Shown: positions 9,799 through 19,296, numbered from the stretch's first letter. The stretch is 64,000 nt of DNA from Betaproteobacteria bacterium (GCA_013298145.1 JAAFJO010000006.1:62001-126000); one strand, 5' to 3'. Notes: generated from the letters alone by a model not told the origin. A program made the numbers and translations.

Positions 9799-11949
9799 TC
9801 ACTTCGCTGGCGACACAGGCTGAGCCGGCTGCGCAGGCGGCAGTTGCCCAAAGGGCATACCTGGATTACTCATGGGCGGAAACACACTCCGGGGTTCAGC
9901 ACCAACGCCCTGCTGCTCAAGGCCGAGGGCACGGTAGCGATCATTCGACAACGCATTCAGGCGCGCGGCATCGCGCACTACCGTTGGCCGCAGAAAGATC
10001 ATGAGATTCGTTTTCGTGCGCTTTCGGCTATCAGTGCGAAAGAGGTTTCCGAAGAAAGGCGCATCCCCCAGCACCGGCACTTTATCCGTTGAGTTTGTAT
10101 AGCCCTCTTGCAAGAGTCCGCCGAGTACGACAATCTGACCGTCGTCGACGAGGACACTGCTTTCGAGCACTCGTTTGTTGACACTCCCCAGCCCCTGCGC
10201 AACAGCCGCTGACTCGATAATGTTTGAAACCTCTTGGTAGAGCTGCATGCGGATCGCGCCACCTTCAGTAATCAGCGGCTTCACCTTGAGCGTGAGCCCG
10301 ACATCGCGACGCTCAACCGTATTAAACGGAGTGACGGAGTTATTGTTGCCAGTACTCGCGTATTGCCCCGTCAAAAACGGTACGTTTTGCCCGCCAGAAA
10401 AACGCGCTTCTTCGTTGTCGAGCGCGAGGAGCGTGGGCATCGAAAGAATGTTGGCTGATGTGTCGTTTTGAAGCGCGCGAGCAAGCAGTCCCAGGTTGAA
10501 GTACTGATTCTTCCCGATCTGAATTGCGCCCTGAACAAGCCCCACATTCAAGCCCCGCCCGGCCGCAGTCGGGTCCGCAGCGACAGCGAGGATGTTTCCG
10601 GTTGTGCCGAAATTGGTCCCGCCGAAACCTTGTGTGTTAGAGCGGGCGAGGCCATCGAGGACTTGCCACTGAATACCGAACTCGGCGGCCTTGTCCGCTT
10701 GCACCTCAACGATGAGTGCCTCAACAAACACCTGAGCACGACGCACATCAAGTTGCTCGATCACTGCGCGCAAGTTGTTGTAAGTGCCTGTGGGCGCTGA
10801 GATCACGAGGGAATTGGTAGCGGTATCTGCGTAGACCGTTGCGCCCGAGGCACTGAAAGCGGTTTGGTTGTTTTGCGTGAGCTGCGGCAAGTTTCCGCTC
10901 GCGCCGAAACTGCTCCCAGCGGACGCGCTGGCGCCTCCGAGGCTGATGCCGTTGCTGCCGAGCGAGAGCGTTGAGCCAGCCGCGACGGGTGAATTATTGG
11001 ATGCCGCGCCTGGCAGCAACGAAGCAAGTGGCGAACTTGACGCGCTTGATGCTGGCGTGTTGCCGCCATCCGCTCCGAGTACACGCCGAAGCGTCTGCGC
11101 AACTTGCGTTGCGTCTGCGTGCTTGAGATAGACGATACGAATATTGCCGGGCGATGCAGTCGGGCGGTCGAGCTCTGCGATGAGGTTACGAACGCGACTC
11201 AGACGGTTGGCATCGTCACTGCGCACAATGATCGCATTGCTGCGAGGATCGGCCGCAAGAGTCATGCGATCACGCGCATCGGTCGCCGCACCTTGCGGCG
11301 TATTGTCGAGGAAAACCCGGTTCAATGTGGGCAGCACATCAAGCGCATTGGCGTGGTTGAGCATGATGAATTCCGCCGCCGCCACGCTGGGTGTATCCAG
11401 GCGCGAGATGAGCGCCTCAATCCTTCGGATGTTGTCGCTGTAGTCAGTGATGATGAGCGCATTGCCAGGCGTGTAGACCACGAGCGCGTTCGCGTTTGCC
11501 GCAGACATCAGTGGGCGCACGGCGTTGGCGATTTGCGTGGCCGATTGGTTTGTGAGGGGCAACACTTTCGTTGCGATTACGCCAGACGCGGCGTTGCCGA
11601 TGGGTGTGGGCAAGGTTTTCGCGTCGGCTTCGGGAACGATCCGTACGATGTTGCCCTGCTCGACCACGGCGAAACCCGACATTCGCAGCGCTGCGAGGAA
11701 CGTGGGGTAGGCGAGATTCGGTGCCACGCCCTGCGCCGATTGGATATTGATTTTTCCTTTTACGCGCTGATCAATCACGAAGGTCTTGCCGGTGAGTTCA
11801 CCCACCGCTTTTGCCACAACATCGATATCCGCATCGACAAAGTTCAGCGTCACTGGCGTGTTGGGCGACTGCGCAAACGCAACCGCCGCAACAAGCGACA
11901 TCACTCCCACCACACCACTCCGACACAATGACTTCAGCACAAGACACAT
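9799..11949 (-). CDS. gspD: Type II secretion system secretin GspD
   Basis: Outer-membrane secretin channel. A signal peptide (about residues 1-26, ending VAAVAFAQ) precedes the N0 domain (VTLNFVDADIDVVAKAVGEL). N1-N3 KH-like repeats follow, one of them interrupted by a Ser/Gly/Ala-rich linker at about 295-370. The secretin C-domain has VPFLTGQYAS, DVGLTLKVKPLI and a VLGGLLQEG stretch. The 716-residue length is normal. It is the first gene of the gspD-E-F unit. GspC and the pseudopilin and GspL/M genes are not next to it, so the rest of the system must be encoded elsewhere if it is functional. Confidence 0.95.
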   Translation of the reverse strand: MCLVLKSLCRSGVVGVMSLVAAVAFAQSPNTPVTLNFVDADIDVVAKAVGELTGKTFVIDQRVKGKINIQSAQGVAPNLAYPTFLAALRMSGFAVVEQGNIVRIVPEADAKTLPTPIGNAASGVIATKVLPLTNQSATQIANAVRPLMSAANANALVVYTPGNALIITDYSDNIRRIEALISRLDTPSVAAAEFIMLNHANALDVLPTLNRVFLDNTPQGAATDARDRMTLAADPRSNAIIVRSDDANRLSRVRNLIAELDRPTASPGNIRIVYLKHADATQVAQTLRRVLGADGGNTPASSASSSPLASLLPGAASNNSPVAAGSTLSLGSNGISLGGASASAGSSFGASGNLPQLTQNNQTAFSASGATVYADTATNSLVISAPTGTYNNLRAVIEQLDVRRAQVFVEALIVEVQADKAAEFGIQWQVLDGLARSNTQGFGGTNFGTTGNILAVAADPTAAGRGLNVGLVQGAIQIGKNQYFNLGLLARALQNDTSANILSMPTLLALDNEEARFSGGQNVPFLTGQYASTGNNNSVTPFNTVERRDVGLTLKVKPLITEGGAIRMQLYQEVSNIIESAAVAQGLGSVNKRVLESSVLVDDGQIVVLGGLLQEGYTNSTDKVPVLGDAPFFGNLFRTDSRKRTKTNLMIFLRPTVVRDAARLNALSNDRYRALGLEQQGVGAEPRSVFPPMSNPGMPFGQLPPAQPAQPVSPAK

Positions 11950-12275
11950 CCAACGCTCAATGATTTCTTCAGTTTAGCATCGGCAAACGACAACCATTCC
12001 GTCGGGAGCCGATGAATGCACGACGGGATTTTCGCGGTGTGCCGCTTAGAAACTACCCGCGCCGGGATGGCGGGGTAAGCCAGCCGAATCAAGGCTTTTG
12101 AAATACGGCCGCTTGGCGCGTTAGTAAAGGCAGTAAGCCAAACTATGCTTAGCTATAGTCTCTCGCCCCAAATTTAATTGGGGCGAAACCAAACTAAACG
12201 CAGGTAACGTTATTGATGAAATTGCGTCTCTCGCCCACGTAAAACGGACTTATGATGAAAAAGCAGCTAGCTTGT
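11950..12275. other. Intergenic region between apt and gspD
   Basis: Contains no gene. It should hold the promoter of the minus-strand gspDEF operon. It also carries one copy of the palindromic GCCCCAA/TTGGGGC repeat at 12163-12186. Confidence 0.5.
12163..12186. repeat. Short intergenic palindrome, GCCCCAATT family
   Basis: Arms TCGCCCCA and TGGGGCGA surround the AT-rich centre AATTTAAT. The same core recurs in several other gaps of this window (for example 16000-16024, 18949-18971 and 62766-62790), so this is a dispersed repeat and not a one-off hairpin. Confidence 0.7.
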
Positions 12276-12839
12276 TCAATGTCCGTCAAACGAACAAACG
12301 GTGAATAACGGCAGCCCCGCATCGCGAAGTAATTTGGATCCGCCGAGCTCAGGTAAATCAACGATTACCGCGCCTTCGATAACGGTTGCACCGAGTCGCT
12401 GCAGCAATTTCATACCAGCCATCATCGTGCCGCCCGTGGCGATCAAATCGTCGATGAGCAATATGCGTTCACCCGGTTTGCAGGCGTCGGTGTGAATTTC
12501 AACGGTCGCACTGCCGTATTCGAGTTCGTATTGCTCTTGAACCGTGTCAAAAGGCAATTTTCCTTTTTTCCGGATCGGAATGAAGCCGACGTTTAGCTCG
12601 TACGCGATGATCGCGCCGAGAATGAATCCTCGGGCATCCAACCCCGCCACGCGATCGATCTTCTGGCCCATATAGCGATGGACAAAGGTGTCAATCAGAA
12701 CGCGTAGCGTTTTCGCATCTTGAAGGAGCGGCGTGATGTCTCGGAACTGCACGCCCGGCGCGGGCCAATCGGGCACTGTACGAATGCAAGCGCGCAGGTA
12801 GTTGGGATCGAGATGCGGCGTGTTGAGAGGTGCGCTCAT
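12276..12839 (-). CDS. apt: Adenine phosphoribosyltransferase
   Basis: Salvages adenine to AMP with PRPP in the cytoplasm. The product has 187 residues. The PRPP-binding motif [14 protein letters not shown] lies at about 126-139, and the family N-terminal signature is also present ([20 protein letters not shown] at about 20-39). Substrate-loop residues around [17 protein letters not shown] are typical of bacterial Apt. It is transcribed on the minus strand, 39 bases after the lipoprotein gene, so the two may share a transcript. Confidence 0.96.
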   Translation of the reverse strand: MSAPLNTPHLDPNYLRACIRTVPDWPAPGVQFRDITPLLQDAKTLRVLIDTFVHRYMGQKIDRVAGLDARGFILGAIIAYELNVGFIPIRKKGKLPFDTVQEQYELEYGSATVEIHTDACKPGERILLIDDLIATGGTMMAGMKLLQRLGATVIEGAVIVDLPELGGSKLLRDAGLPLFTVCSFDGH

Positions 12840-12878
12840 TAAAACGGTTCGAGTTGATTGCGCGGGCTGGGCCCAGAA

Positions 12879-13457
12879 TTAGCCAGCGTTAAGCCGAAAG
12901 CGCTGCACTTGTTTATCGTATTCGCGCTCGACATCACGCGTGATCTCAACCCCGTCGAAACGAATCACGCGACCGCCGCGCGCGCGACAAGCGTTTCGCT
13001 CGTACTGGCACGGCCCCATCGCAGGAAACCGCGAGCAAATGCGTCCGCTACCCTCTGGCAACTGAATTTCGGTGAGTGCGCCTTGCTGCTCGCACGCATA
13101 GCGCGAGCGACCAGAAGGCGTAAGCGCCTCAGAGGTAGCAACCTGTCTTGCATCGAGCGCGGGTGCACCGCGCACCGCGTCATTGGTGGCAGGCGTCGAA
13201 GTCTGCGATCCGGGCGCAGGCAAAGCAGGCGCTGTAGGCAGTGTAGGCATCGCATTCACGACCGATGGCGCGGTGGGCGGTGAGGGCGACGTCACGCCTG
13301 AAGCTTGTGCCGGCGGCGGCGGCGTGTGCGCGCAACCCACCACTAACGCGGCTGCACACAACATGGATCCAATCAGACGCGCTTGCTTCGCCCTACCAGG
13401 GTGCGTGCGTTGGCTAAGAGAACTGTCGCCTGTTGAGTGGGTCGAGACATGGCCCAT
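12879..13457 (-). CDS. Putative lipoprotein, Pro/Ala-rich, unknown function
   Basis: I do not recognise the family. The start at 13457 is chosen because AAGGAG lies about 8 bases upstream; an in-frame upstream start lacks this. The 192-residue product has a basic N-terminus, a hydrophobic segment and a lipobox (LVVGCAH). A Pro/Ala/Thr-rich linker follows, then a C-terminal domain of about 80 residues with four cysteines (YACEQQ, RICSRF, GPCQYERNACRARGG). The cysteines suggest a disulfide-stabilised periplasmic domain. It may be co-transcribed with apt. Confidence 0.72.
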   Translation of the reverse strand: MGHVSTHSTGDSSLSQRTHPGRAKQARLIGSMLCAAALVVGCAHTPPPPAQASGVTSPSPPTAPSVVNAMPTLPTAPALPAPGSQTSTPATNDAVRGAPALDARQVATSEALTPSGRSRYACEQQGALTEIQLPEGSGRICSRFPAMGPCQYERNACRARGGRVIRFDGVEITRDVEREYDKQVQRFRLNAG

Positions 13458-13568
13458 TAATCGCTCCTTTTCTACGCGCAGCTCCGGCAACTTTCTTCAT
13501 CTTTTTCTATCTTGCAAGCAAAGCGAATGCAGCTAAATACACAGGCGCTCGCCCCGTCCAGCCTTCAC

Positions 13569-13943
13569 TTACGCTGACGGAATAAAGCTCTCGTCGCCTT
13601 GGTGTTTACGTTCAAACTTGATGAAGCTGAAATACCCGCAGGTGTTGCCGTTCGGGTAGTCACGACAGACTTGCGGACGGCCTTCATAAATTGTGCAGCG
13701 TCGCTCGGTTTGATCGAAAAACATGCACATCGATTTGTAGACGTGATCTTTACGATGCCGAAGCACGCGTATCGCTTCGCCCTCGTGCTCAACCGCTTTC
13801 GTGAAGCGCTGGCGCGCACTTTCAACCGAAATTCCGTGGTGTTTGGCCAGGCGGGTGATATCGCTTGGCTTCGTTTCAATGTAGTCGTAGCTGCAGCAAT
13901 AGCCCGGACATTGGCTGCAGTCGTATCGAACTTTGTTGCTCAT
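13569..13943 (-). CDS. YkgJ-family cysteine cluster protein
   Basis: A 124-residue protein with eight cysteines in the YkgJ pattern: C9, C12, C16 and C17 in [10 protein letters not shown], then C73, C83, C93 (RPQVCRDYP) and C102. The family is thought to bind zinc or an iron-sulfur cluster; its role is unknown. No signal peptide is seen. It is divergent from the secreted propeller-like gene that starts 50 bases away, so they probably share a promoter region. Confidence 0.85.
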   Translation of the reverse strand: MSNKVRYDCSQCPGYCCSYDYIETKPSDITRLAKHHGISVESARQRFTKAVEHEGEAIRVLRHRKDHVYKSMCMFFDQTERRCTIYEGRPQVCRDYPNGNTCGYFSFIKFERKHQGDESFIPSA

Positions 13944-13992
13944 GCGTGAATCTAAAAATGCTGTTTGCTTGAATGATAGTTAAATTGGCCGC

Positions 13993-15186
13993 ATGCTCGT
14001 TGGCAAAACCACACTCCCATCGTCTGAAGCTTCCACAAGCGTTGTGAATCTGCACGCTAGGTGTGGCCGCGTTGGCCTCGCGCTTCTCTCAACGCTGCTC
14101 TTCCTGCTTGGCGCATCGCAGGTAGGTGCAACCGCTACGCCCGCAGTGGAATCGGCAAGTTTCATTGCGCGCGAGCTCGTGGATGTCGAATATCTTGCTG
14201 ATCACACGCTCGCCATTCTCATCTCTTCGCCGGGCGCGGCGCAGCCGGGGCTCTATTTGTGGAAGGCACGTGATCGGCAACCGCGTAAGCTTTGCGGCAT
14301 CGGCTCGGTCGCCGCGTTTTCGTTTGATCGCCGCTCAATCATCGAGCGCGAGCGCGGATTGCCGTCACGCGTTCGCGTGTATTCGCCGAGCGACTGCGCG
14401 CTGACGGCGGCCATTGAAATACCGGGGCGCGTACTCGACGTCGATGCTTGGGGGCGCTACATCGCCGCTGCAGTGCGCTTGGCGGACCAATCGCTTGAAT
14501 TGCAGCTGTACCGAACCAACGGCGAGCTTGTTTCATCCACCGCGATCGGCCGAAACGTTGAGATGGGATTTTCGCCTGACGGTCGCTTCTTGGTGAACTT
14601 CGATTTGAGCGATGCGGGGTTACAGGCGTGGCGGCTCCCGCGAATGCGCACGAATCCGCTCCCTGATTGGCTTATCGCCGGCGACACCACTTTCGTGCCC
14701 GGATCGCGTTATCTCAAACGCTACGCCGACGGGAAGCTAAGTCTCGTGCGCTGGCCGCTGGGAACGGTGGCACACGCCATTTCAGCGTCACGCACGCTTC
14801 GCCTGCGCGCGCTTACAAGCGACGCGCGATTTGGCCTCGCACATGAATTTGAGGGCACGGTCGAGGCGCTGCAATGGATCGATTTCGTGCGCGATCGCCG
14901 CACGGTGCTCGCGCGCGGGAGCATTGATAACGCCGCAATCGCTCGCGATGTGTCGCAGGCAGCGTGGAGTCTTCGCCTTCCAGGGCGGGAGAATCGCGTC
15001 GTGGTGCAACGCCGCACGCTCGCCGGGGCCATTGCCAACATGCCTGTTGCGGCTTTCTCGCCCGAGGAGCCCTTTCTGCCGCTCAACGACGGGGCGGAAC
15101 TGGAAGACGCCGCGACACCGGGCGATCGCAGCAGGACATCGCTTCTGCCCCACCCTCCCGCAAGCGCGCCGCGAACTTCCCGCTAA
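13993..15186 (+). CDS. Secreted protein with beta-propeller-like repeats, unknown function
   Basis: I do not recognise a named family. Residues about 28-48 form a signal-like hydrophobic segment (LALLSTLLFLLGASQVGATA). The rest contains repeated blade-like units with hydrophobic beta strands and phrases typical of WD40/TolB-like propellers (MGFSPDGRFLVNFDLSD, VAAFSFDRRS). The last 25 residues are Pro/Ser/Arg-rich and disordered. It is 397 residues as read from the ATG at 13993; a shorter start is possible. Probably periplasmic. Confidence 0.6.
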   Translation: MLVGKTTLPSSEASTSVVNLHARCGRVGLALLSTLLFLLGASQVGATATPAVESASFIARELVDVEYLADHTLAILISSPGAAQPGLYLWKARDRQPRKLCGIGSVAAFSFDRRSIIERERGLPSRVRVYSPSDCALTAAIEIPGRVLDVDAWGRYIAAAVRLADQSLELQLYRTNGELVSSTAIGRNVEMGFSPDGRFLVNFDLSDAGLQAWRLPRMRTNPLPDWLIAGDTTFVPGSRYLKRYADGKLSLVRWPLGTVAHAISASRTLRLRALTSDARFGLAHEFEGTVEALQWIDFVRDRRTVLARGSIDNAAIARDVSQAAWSLRLPGRENRVVVQRRTLAGAIANMPVAAFSPEEPFLPLNDGAELEDAATPGDRSRTSLLPHPPASAPRTSR

Positions 15187-15402
15187 GGAAGCGACAGGCA
15201 AAACGTGATCTCACCAGTCCGCTAGTCGCGCTGTCAGGGTGTTGCGTCGTATTTCGTCTTTTTTCTTGTGCGATAGCGACCAACGGTCATAAACTCCGCC
15301 TCACAAAACTGCCGGTATCCGGTTGAACCGGCGTGAGTTCGGATACGACTCATGGCGCGAACGCCCCGGGGCGCTAGAAATTTTTAACAAAGGGAATCAC
15401 CT

Positions 15403-15978
15403 ATGGACTTTGCAAAACTGATCGAACGAGCGAAAAATATTTGTCTTTCGCCGCAAGCGGAATGGCAAAAAATTGCCGGCGAAACAGAAACCACTCAATC
15501 GCTCTACGTCAATTACGCGATGATTCTGGCGGCGATTCCGGCGATTGCGATGATGATTGGTTCGATCAGCTCGCCTCGCTACGGCATCACGATGGCGATC
15601 GTCACCTACGTGATCACGCTGGTGGTGATCTTCGTTGCAAGCCTCATCGTTAACGCACTCGCCCCCACGTTTGACGGCGCGAAGAGCCCGATTAACGCGC
15701 TCAAAGTTGTGATCTACAGCTCAACTCCCGGCTGGCTTGCAGGCGTGTTTAACGTGATTCCGATTCTCGGCGGCATCATCGCGCTGATCGGCGGCATCTA
15801 TGGCATCTACGTGCTCTACCTTGGGCTGGCGCCTTGCATGAAAAACCCGCACGAGAAATCGATTGGCTACACCGCACTGATCGTCGTGTGCTACATCGTC
15901 CTCACTTTTGTCCTGATGGGCATCATGGTGTCGATGTTCTTGGGCAGCGCGATGATGGGCGCATCGATGCTGCGCTAG
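15403..15978 (+). CDS. Yip1-family membrane protein
   Basis: A 191-residue inner-membrane protein with about five membrane segments between residues 37 and 190, and an N-terminal cytoplasmic segment (DFAKLIERAKNICLSPQAEW) typical of the bacterial YIP1/DUF1282 group. AAGGGAATCACCT before the ATG is a reasonable ribosome site. The function is unknown. It is monocistronic: 217 bases upstream are empty, and a palindrome plus a strong terminator follow. Confidence 0.85.
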   Translation: MDFAKLIERAKNICLSPQAEWQKIAGETETTQSLYVNYAMILAAIPAIAMMIGSISSPRYGITMAIVTYVITLVVIFVASLIVNALAPTFDGAKSPINALKVVIYSSTPGWLAGVFNVIPILGGIIALIGGIYGIYVLYLGLAPCMKNPHEKSIGYTALIVVCYIVLTFVLMGIMVSMFLGSAMMGASMLR

Positions 15979-15999
15979 TTAGACTACAACTAGCGTCCG

Positions 16000-16024
16000 C
16001 TCGCCCCAATTCAATTGGGGCGAG
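16000..16024. repeat. Perfect palindrome, GCCCCAATT family
   Basis: CTCGCCCCAATT and AATTGGGGCGAG are perfect 12-base arms around a single C. This is the cleanest copy of the dispersed repeat, placed between the Yip1 gene and its terminator. Confidence 0.8.
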
Positions 16025-16061
16025 AAGAGAAAAAGCCGCTCACGCGGCTTTTTCTCTTTTT
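16025..16061. terminator. Bidirectional Rho-independent terminator
   Basis: A perfect 15-base stem (AAGAGAAAAAGCCGC / GCGGCTTTTTCTCTT) with a TCAC loop, flanked by A-rich and T-rich runs on either side. It lies between the convergent Yip1 and rppH genes and the rppH stop codon falls in its T-run, so it can serve both. Confidence 0.92.
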
Positions 16062-16650
16062 AGCCTTCTTGCCCAGTTGCTTCGGGCGATACAGGTCGAT
16101 TGGTGTTTGCGAGTCCGGGGCCGGGCTGCGCCCGACCTGCATGCCCAAACAGGCGATCACGCCGTGTGACGCTTCGTCCGTAATGCAGAAAGCGCTCAAG
16201 CTCGACGAGCGCCGTTTTGTACACATCGCGCTTGAACTCAATCACACCGTCGAGATCGACCCAGTAATCTGTCCAGCGCCACGCATCAAACTCGGGCTTC
16301 GAATCAGCGCGCAAATTCAAATCGGAATCGCGCCCGACCAATCTGAGCAAAAACCAAATCTGCTTTTGCCCACGATAGTTACCACGCCACTCGCGCTTAA
16401 TCCAGCTCGAGGGCACCTCATAGCGAAGCCAATCACGCGTTCGCCCAAGGATTTGCACATGTTCCGGCCGTAAGCCAACCTCTTCTCGAAGCTCTCGGTA
16501 CATGGCGAGCTCCGGGCTTTCGCCCGGATTGATGCCGCCTTGAGGAAATTGCCAAGAATGTTCCCGTATCCGTTTACCCCAAAAAACCTGGTTTCTGTGA
16601 TTCGCGATCACAATGGCGACGTTCGGCCGGAAGCCGTCTTTGTCCAACAT
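16060..16650 (-). CDS. rppH: RNA pyrophosphohydrolase
   Basis: Nudix hydrolase that converts the 5' triphosphate of mRNA to monophosphate and so starts RNase E-dependent decay. The Nudix box runs from Gly38 to Leu60 with all key residues (G38, E44, R52, E53, E56, E57, G59). The N-terminus [15 protein letters not shown] and WQFPQGGI are characteristic of RppH rather than other Nudix proteins. It has 196 residues; the last 40 or so are a poorly conserved tail, common in betaproteobacteria. Confidence 0.95.
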   Translation of the reverse strand: MLDKDGFRPNVAIVIANHRNQVFWGKRIREHSWQFPQGGINPGESPELAMYRELREEVGLRPEHVQILGRTRDWLRYEVPSSWIKREWRGNYRGQKQIWFLLRLVGRDSDLNLRADSKPEFDAWRWTDYWVDLDGVIEFKRDVYKTALVELERFLHYGRSVTRRDRLFGHAGRAQPGPGLANTNRPVSPEATGQEG

Positions 16651-16789
16651 ACGTCACCTGAAAATACTGCATAGTTGGCGCGATTCTCACACAGTGTTGC
16701 CATATTTGCATCGGGTGCGTACTGTTTGATTTGCACCACGGCGCCCCCTCAGGAAGGGTGACTTCGCGAATCCGGGCTACCATTTCTTT

Positions 16790-17632
16790 ATGTCTACACC
16801 TCGCCATCGCCCCGAGCTTACCCAAGCAGCGCGCCCCGCTACGTTTGTTGTCACAACACTTAACGAACATGGCGAGCCGTCTGAGGCGCAAATTGCTGGG
16901 GAACACCCGCTCACGGTCTATGTTGACAAACAAGAAATTCTCACCTTGATGACACTCGGCGCGGCCCCTGAGGCGCTGGTGGTCGGTTATCTTCGCAACC
17001 AGCGGCTCGTAGACTCAATCGACGAAATCAAGGCGGTACAAATCGATTGGGAGGTCAACGCGGCGTCGGTGTACACGCAGAGCGGTTTGGTTGATCTTGC
17101 CGCGAAAATGGAGCATCGCACCAAGACAACAGGTTGCGGACAAGGCACGGTGTTTGGCGATCTGATGGCCGACATCGATGACATCAAGCTTCCCAATAAC
17201 GTGAAGCTGCCGCAAACGACCCTTTACGCGCTAGCGGAGCTCGTCAGAAAGCATGAAACGATTTACAAGCAAGCGGGCGCGGTTCACGGCTGCGCGCTCT
17301 TCTCGCTCACGCCAGAACTTTTGTACTTCGTTGAAGATGTGGGGCGACATAACGCAGTCGACGCCATCGCCGGGATGATGTGGCTTGATGGCGTTGACGG
17401 CGGTGACAAGATTTTCTACACGACCGGTCGGCTCACCAGCGAAATGGTGATTAAGGCTGCTCAGATGGGCATTCCGTTTCTCGTCTCTCGCAGCGGGCTC
17501 ACCCAAATGGGCTACGAAATCGCGAAGCGAGTCGGGATGACGATGATCGGGCGCGCGGTGAATAAGCACTTCTTGCTTTTTTGCGGTGAGGAGCGATTCG
17601 AATACGACGCAAAAGAGAGCGTTGAGCCGTGA
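16790..17632 (+). CDS. fdhD: Formate dehydrogenase accessory sulfurtransferase FdhD
   Basis: Transfers sulfur from a cysteine desulfurase to the molybdenum (bis-MGD) cofactor, which formate dehydrogenase needs for activity. At 280 residues it has family length. The sulfur-carrying loop reads TTGCGQGTVFG, with one cysteine at the site where E. coli has a CxxC pair. GAVHGCALF, VEDVGRHNAVDAIAG and YTTGRLTSEMVIKAAQMGIP are strong family motifs. Its stop overlaps the mobA GTG start, so the two are translationally coupled. Confidence 0.96.
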   Translation: MSTPRHRPELTQAARPATFVVTTLNEHGEPSEAQIAGEHPLTVYVDKQEILTLMTLGAAPEALVVGYLRNQRLVDSIDEIKAVQIDWEVNAASVYTQSGLVDLAAKMEHRTKTTGCGQGTVFGDLMADIDDIKLPNNVKLPQTTLYALAELVRKHETIYKQAGAVHGCALFSLTPELLYFVEDVGRHNAVDAIAGMMWLDGVDGGDKIFYTTGRLTSEMVIKAAQMGIPFLVSRSGLTQMGYEIAKRVGMTMIGRAVNKHFLLFCGEERFEYDAKESVEP

Positions 17633-18288
17633 CCAGCGTGCAGGAATCACCCCGGGGCGACGAGAGCGATGCGCTTACAGAAACGCGCTCACTGGTCACT
17701 GGTTTGGTGCTCGCCGGGGGCATGGGGCGTCGCATGGATTCGCGCGATAAGGGATTGGTTGAGTTTCGCGGCAAAGCGATGGCACAACACGCAATCGAAC
17801 GATTGCAGCCGCAAGTGGGTGCGCTGATCGTCAACGCGAATCGCAACGCGGAGGCTTACGCCGCATTCGGTCATCGCGTAGTTAGTGACGAGGTTTCAGG
17901 CTTTGCTGGGCCGCTTGCTGGGCTTCACGCCGGCATGCGCGAATGCGGCACCGAACTCATCGTGACAGTGCCCTGCGATTCGCCGTTTCTTCCAAGCTCG
18001 CTGGTATTACGCTTGCATGAGGCACTGGTTCAAAACAACGCGGAGATCGCCGTGGCCAGCACCGAGGGGCAGCTGCAACCCGTGTTTGCGCTCTACAAAA
18101 CGACGCTACTCAGCAGCTTGGAGAAATTTTTGACCGACGGCGGGCGGAAGATCGACAAGTGGTACGACGCGCACAGAACAGTCGCCGTGGAATTCGAAGA
18201 CGAAAGCGCGTTTGCAAACATCAACACGATTGAGGAGCTTTCCGCGCTTCAAGATGATCGTGCGAAGCGCCCCGCCGCTAGCGCATAA
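17629..18288 (+). CDS. mobA: Molybdenum cofactor guanylyltransferase
   Basis: Adds GMP to molybdopterin to make the guanine dinucleotide cofactor. The nucleotidyltransferase signature LAGGMGRRMDSRDKG lies at 28-42, and PCDSPFLPSSLV carries the metal-binding Asp. It has 219 residues with a GTG start overlapping fdhD by four bases (GTGA). The first 22 residues are a poorly conserved leader. Its partner moeA is 1.5 kb downstream, so cofactor maturation genes cluster here, but no formate dehydrogenase subunit gene is in the window. Confidence 0.94.
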   Translation: MTSVQESPRGDESDALTETRSLVTGLVLAGGMGRRMDSRDKGLVEFRGKAMAQHAIERLQPQVGALIVNANRNAEAYAAFGHRVVSDEVSGFAGPLAGLHAGMRECGTELIVTVPCDSPFLPSSLVLRLHEALVQNNAEIAVASTEGQLQPVFALYKTTLLSSLEKFLTDGGRKIDKWYDAHRTVAVEFEDESAFANINTIEELSALQDDRAKRPAASA

Positions 18289-18314
18289 CGCGCAGGCTAC
18301 TGCCCCTCCCGAGC

Positions 18315-18866
18315 ATGTCGCGCAAACTTAACTACATCTTGCGACCGTCGCTGCCGCGCCGCGCGGTGGTATGGTTTCCGAATTTTTCGAACGTTGCGGG
18401 CATTGATCGATTTCGCTCACTCTACGATCCGCTCGGAAACGTGATGCCGCCGCATCTCACGCTGGTCTTTCCGTTTCATTCGCGGCTCACGCTCGATCAA
18501 CTCACAGCGCACATACAAAAAGTGGTGCGCGCATGGCCTGCGTTTCCAGTCGTGATGAATGGTGTTTGGAGCGCACAGAACGAATTCGTGGGCATCGGCG
18601 CGCAGGTGGGCAAAGATGCGCTGGCTGAGATGCATGACCGGCTTTATCGCGGCCCCTTGGCTGAGTTTTTACGCCCCGAATTTGACTACGAGCCACACAT
18701 CACACTCGCACGTGCGGTGCAGCCGAACCAATTCGATGCGCTGGTACGCAACGTCACACCCGTGGTGCGCGAAAGTTATCGCGATCTTTTACGCAGTGTG
18801 AGCCTCATCACGCTCGAAAGCGAAACGCAATGGTCGCGTGATCGTGATATCCCGCTCATTTGGTGA
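18315..18866 (+). CDS. 2H phosphoesterase (2'-5' RNA ligase-like)
   Basis: A 183-residue protein with the two His-x-Thr motifs of the 2H superfamily: PHLTLVF (His47, Thr49) and PHITLAR (His128, Thr130). The spacing is normal for the fold. Members hydrolyse 2',3'-cyclic or 2',5' phosphodiester bonds; the substrate here is unknown. It starts 26 bases after mobA on the same strand and may be co-transcribed. Confidence 0.85.
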   Translation: MSRKLNYILRPSLPRRAVVWFPNFSNVAGIDRFRSLYDPLGNVMPPHLTLVFPFHSRLTLDQLTAHIQKVVRAWPAFPVVMNGVWSAQNEFVGIGAQVGKDALAEMHDRLYRGPLAEFLRPEFDYEPHITLARAVQPNQFDALVRNVTPVVRESYRDLLRSVSLITLESETQWSRDRDIPLIW

Positions 18867-18948
18867 CACTGCTTCGGGCAGCTAACCCATCACGTAATGG
18901 GCAAGACGCAAATAAACCTTCTCTTCGCTGAGGTATGAATACGAGCGT

Positions 18949-18971
18949 TAGCCCCCGTTTAATTGGGGCTA
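18949..18971. repeat. Short intergenic palindrome, GCCCCAATT family
   Basis: Arms TAGCCCC and GGGGCTA, with centre CGTTTAATT. It lies between the convergent 2H phosphoesterase and monooxygenase-like genes, where it could also act as a transcript-end hairpin. Confidence 0.65.
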
Positions 18972-18993
18972 CCAGACGACTGCCGTTGCCCGC

Positions 18994-19296
18994 TTACGCT
19001 GACTTTGAGAGCAGCGTAAAGTGCTCCACGGTAGGCGGCTTGGCAAAGTACGGACCGACGATTGCACGCCATTCGGGAAACAGCGGCCCTTGGCGAAATC
19101 CCACCGTGTGATCCTCAAGCGTTGCCCAATAGATCATGAGCACATAGCGTTCGGGCGACTCAACGCCTTTATTGACCTTATAGCCGCGAAATCCGTTTGC
19201 CTTTGACGCGACCGTTTCCAGGCCACGCACGATGGCCGCATCAAACTCCGCTTGTTTTCCTGGCGCGATGGTGATGTCGGCGATTTCGAGAATCAT
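18994..19296 (-). CDS. Antibiotic biosynthesis monooxygenase (ABM) domain protein
   Basis: A 100-residue single-domain dimeric alpha/beta-barrel-type protein: MILEIADITIAPGKQAEFDA, then RYVLMIYWATLEDHTVGFR and FPEWRAIVGPYFAKPP, as in ABM/YgiN-like enzymes. The start at 19296 is chosen because GAGGAA lies about 7 bases upstream and the domain begins there; a longer frame upstream adds unrelated sequence. The substrate is unknown. Confidence 0.85.
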   Translation of the reverse strand: MILEIADITIAPGKQAEFDAAIVRGLETVASKANGFRGYKVNKGVESPERYVLMIYWATLEDHTVGFRQGPLFPEWRAIVGPYFAKPPTVEHFTLLSKSA

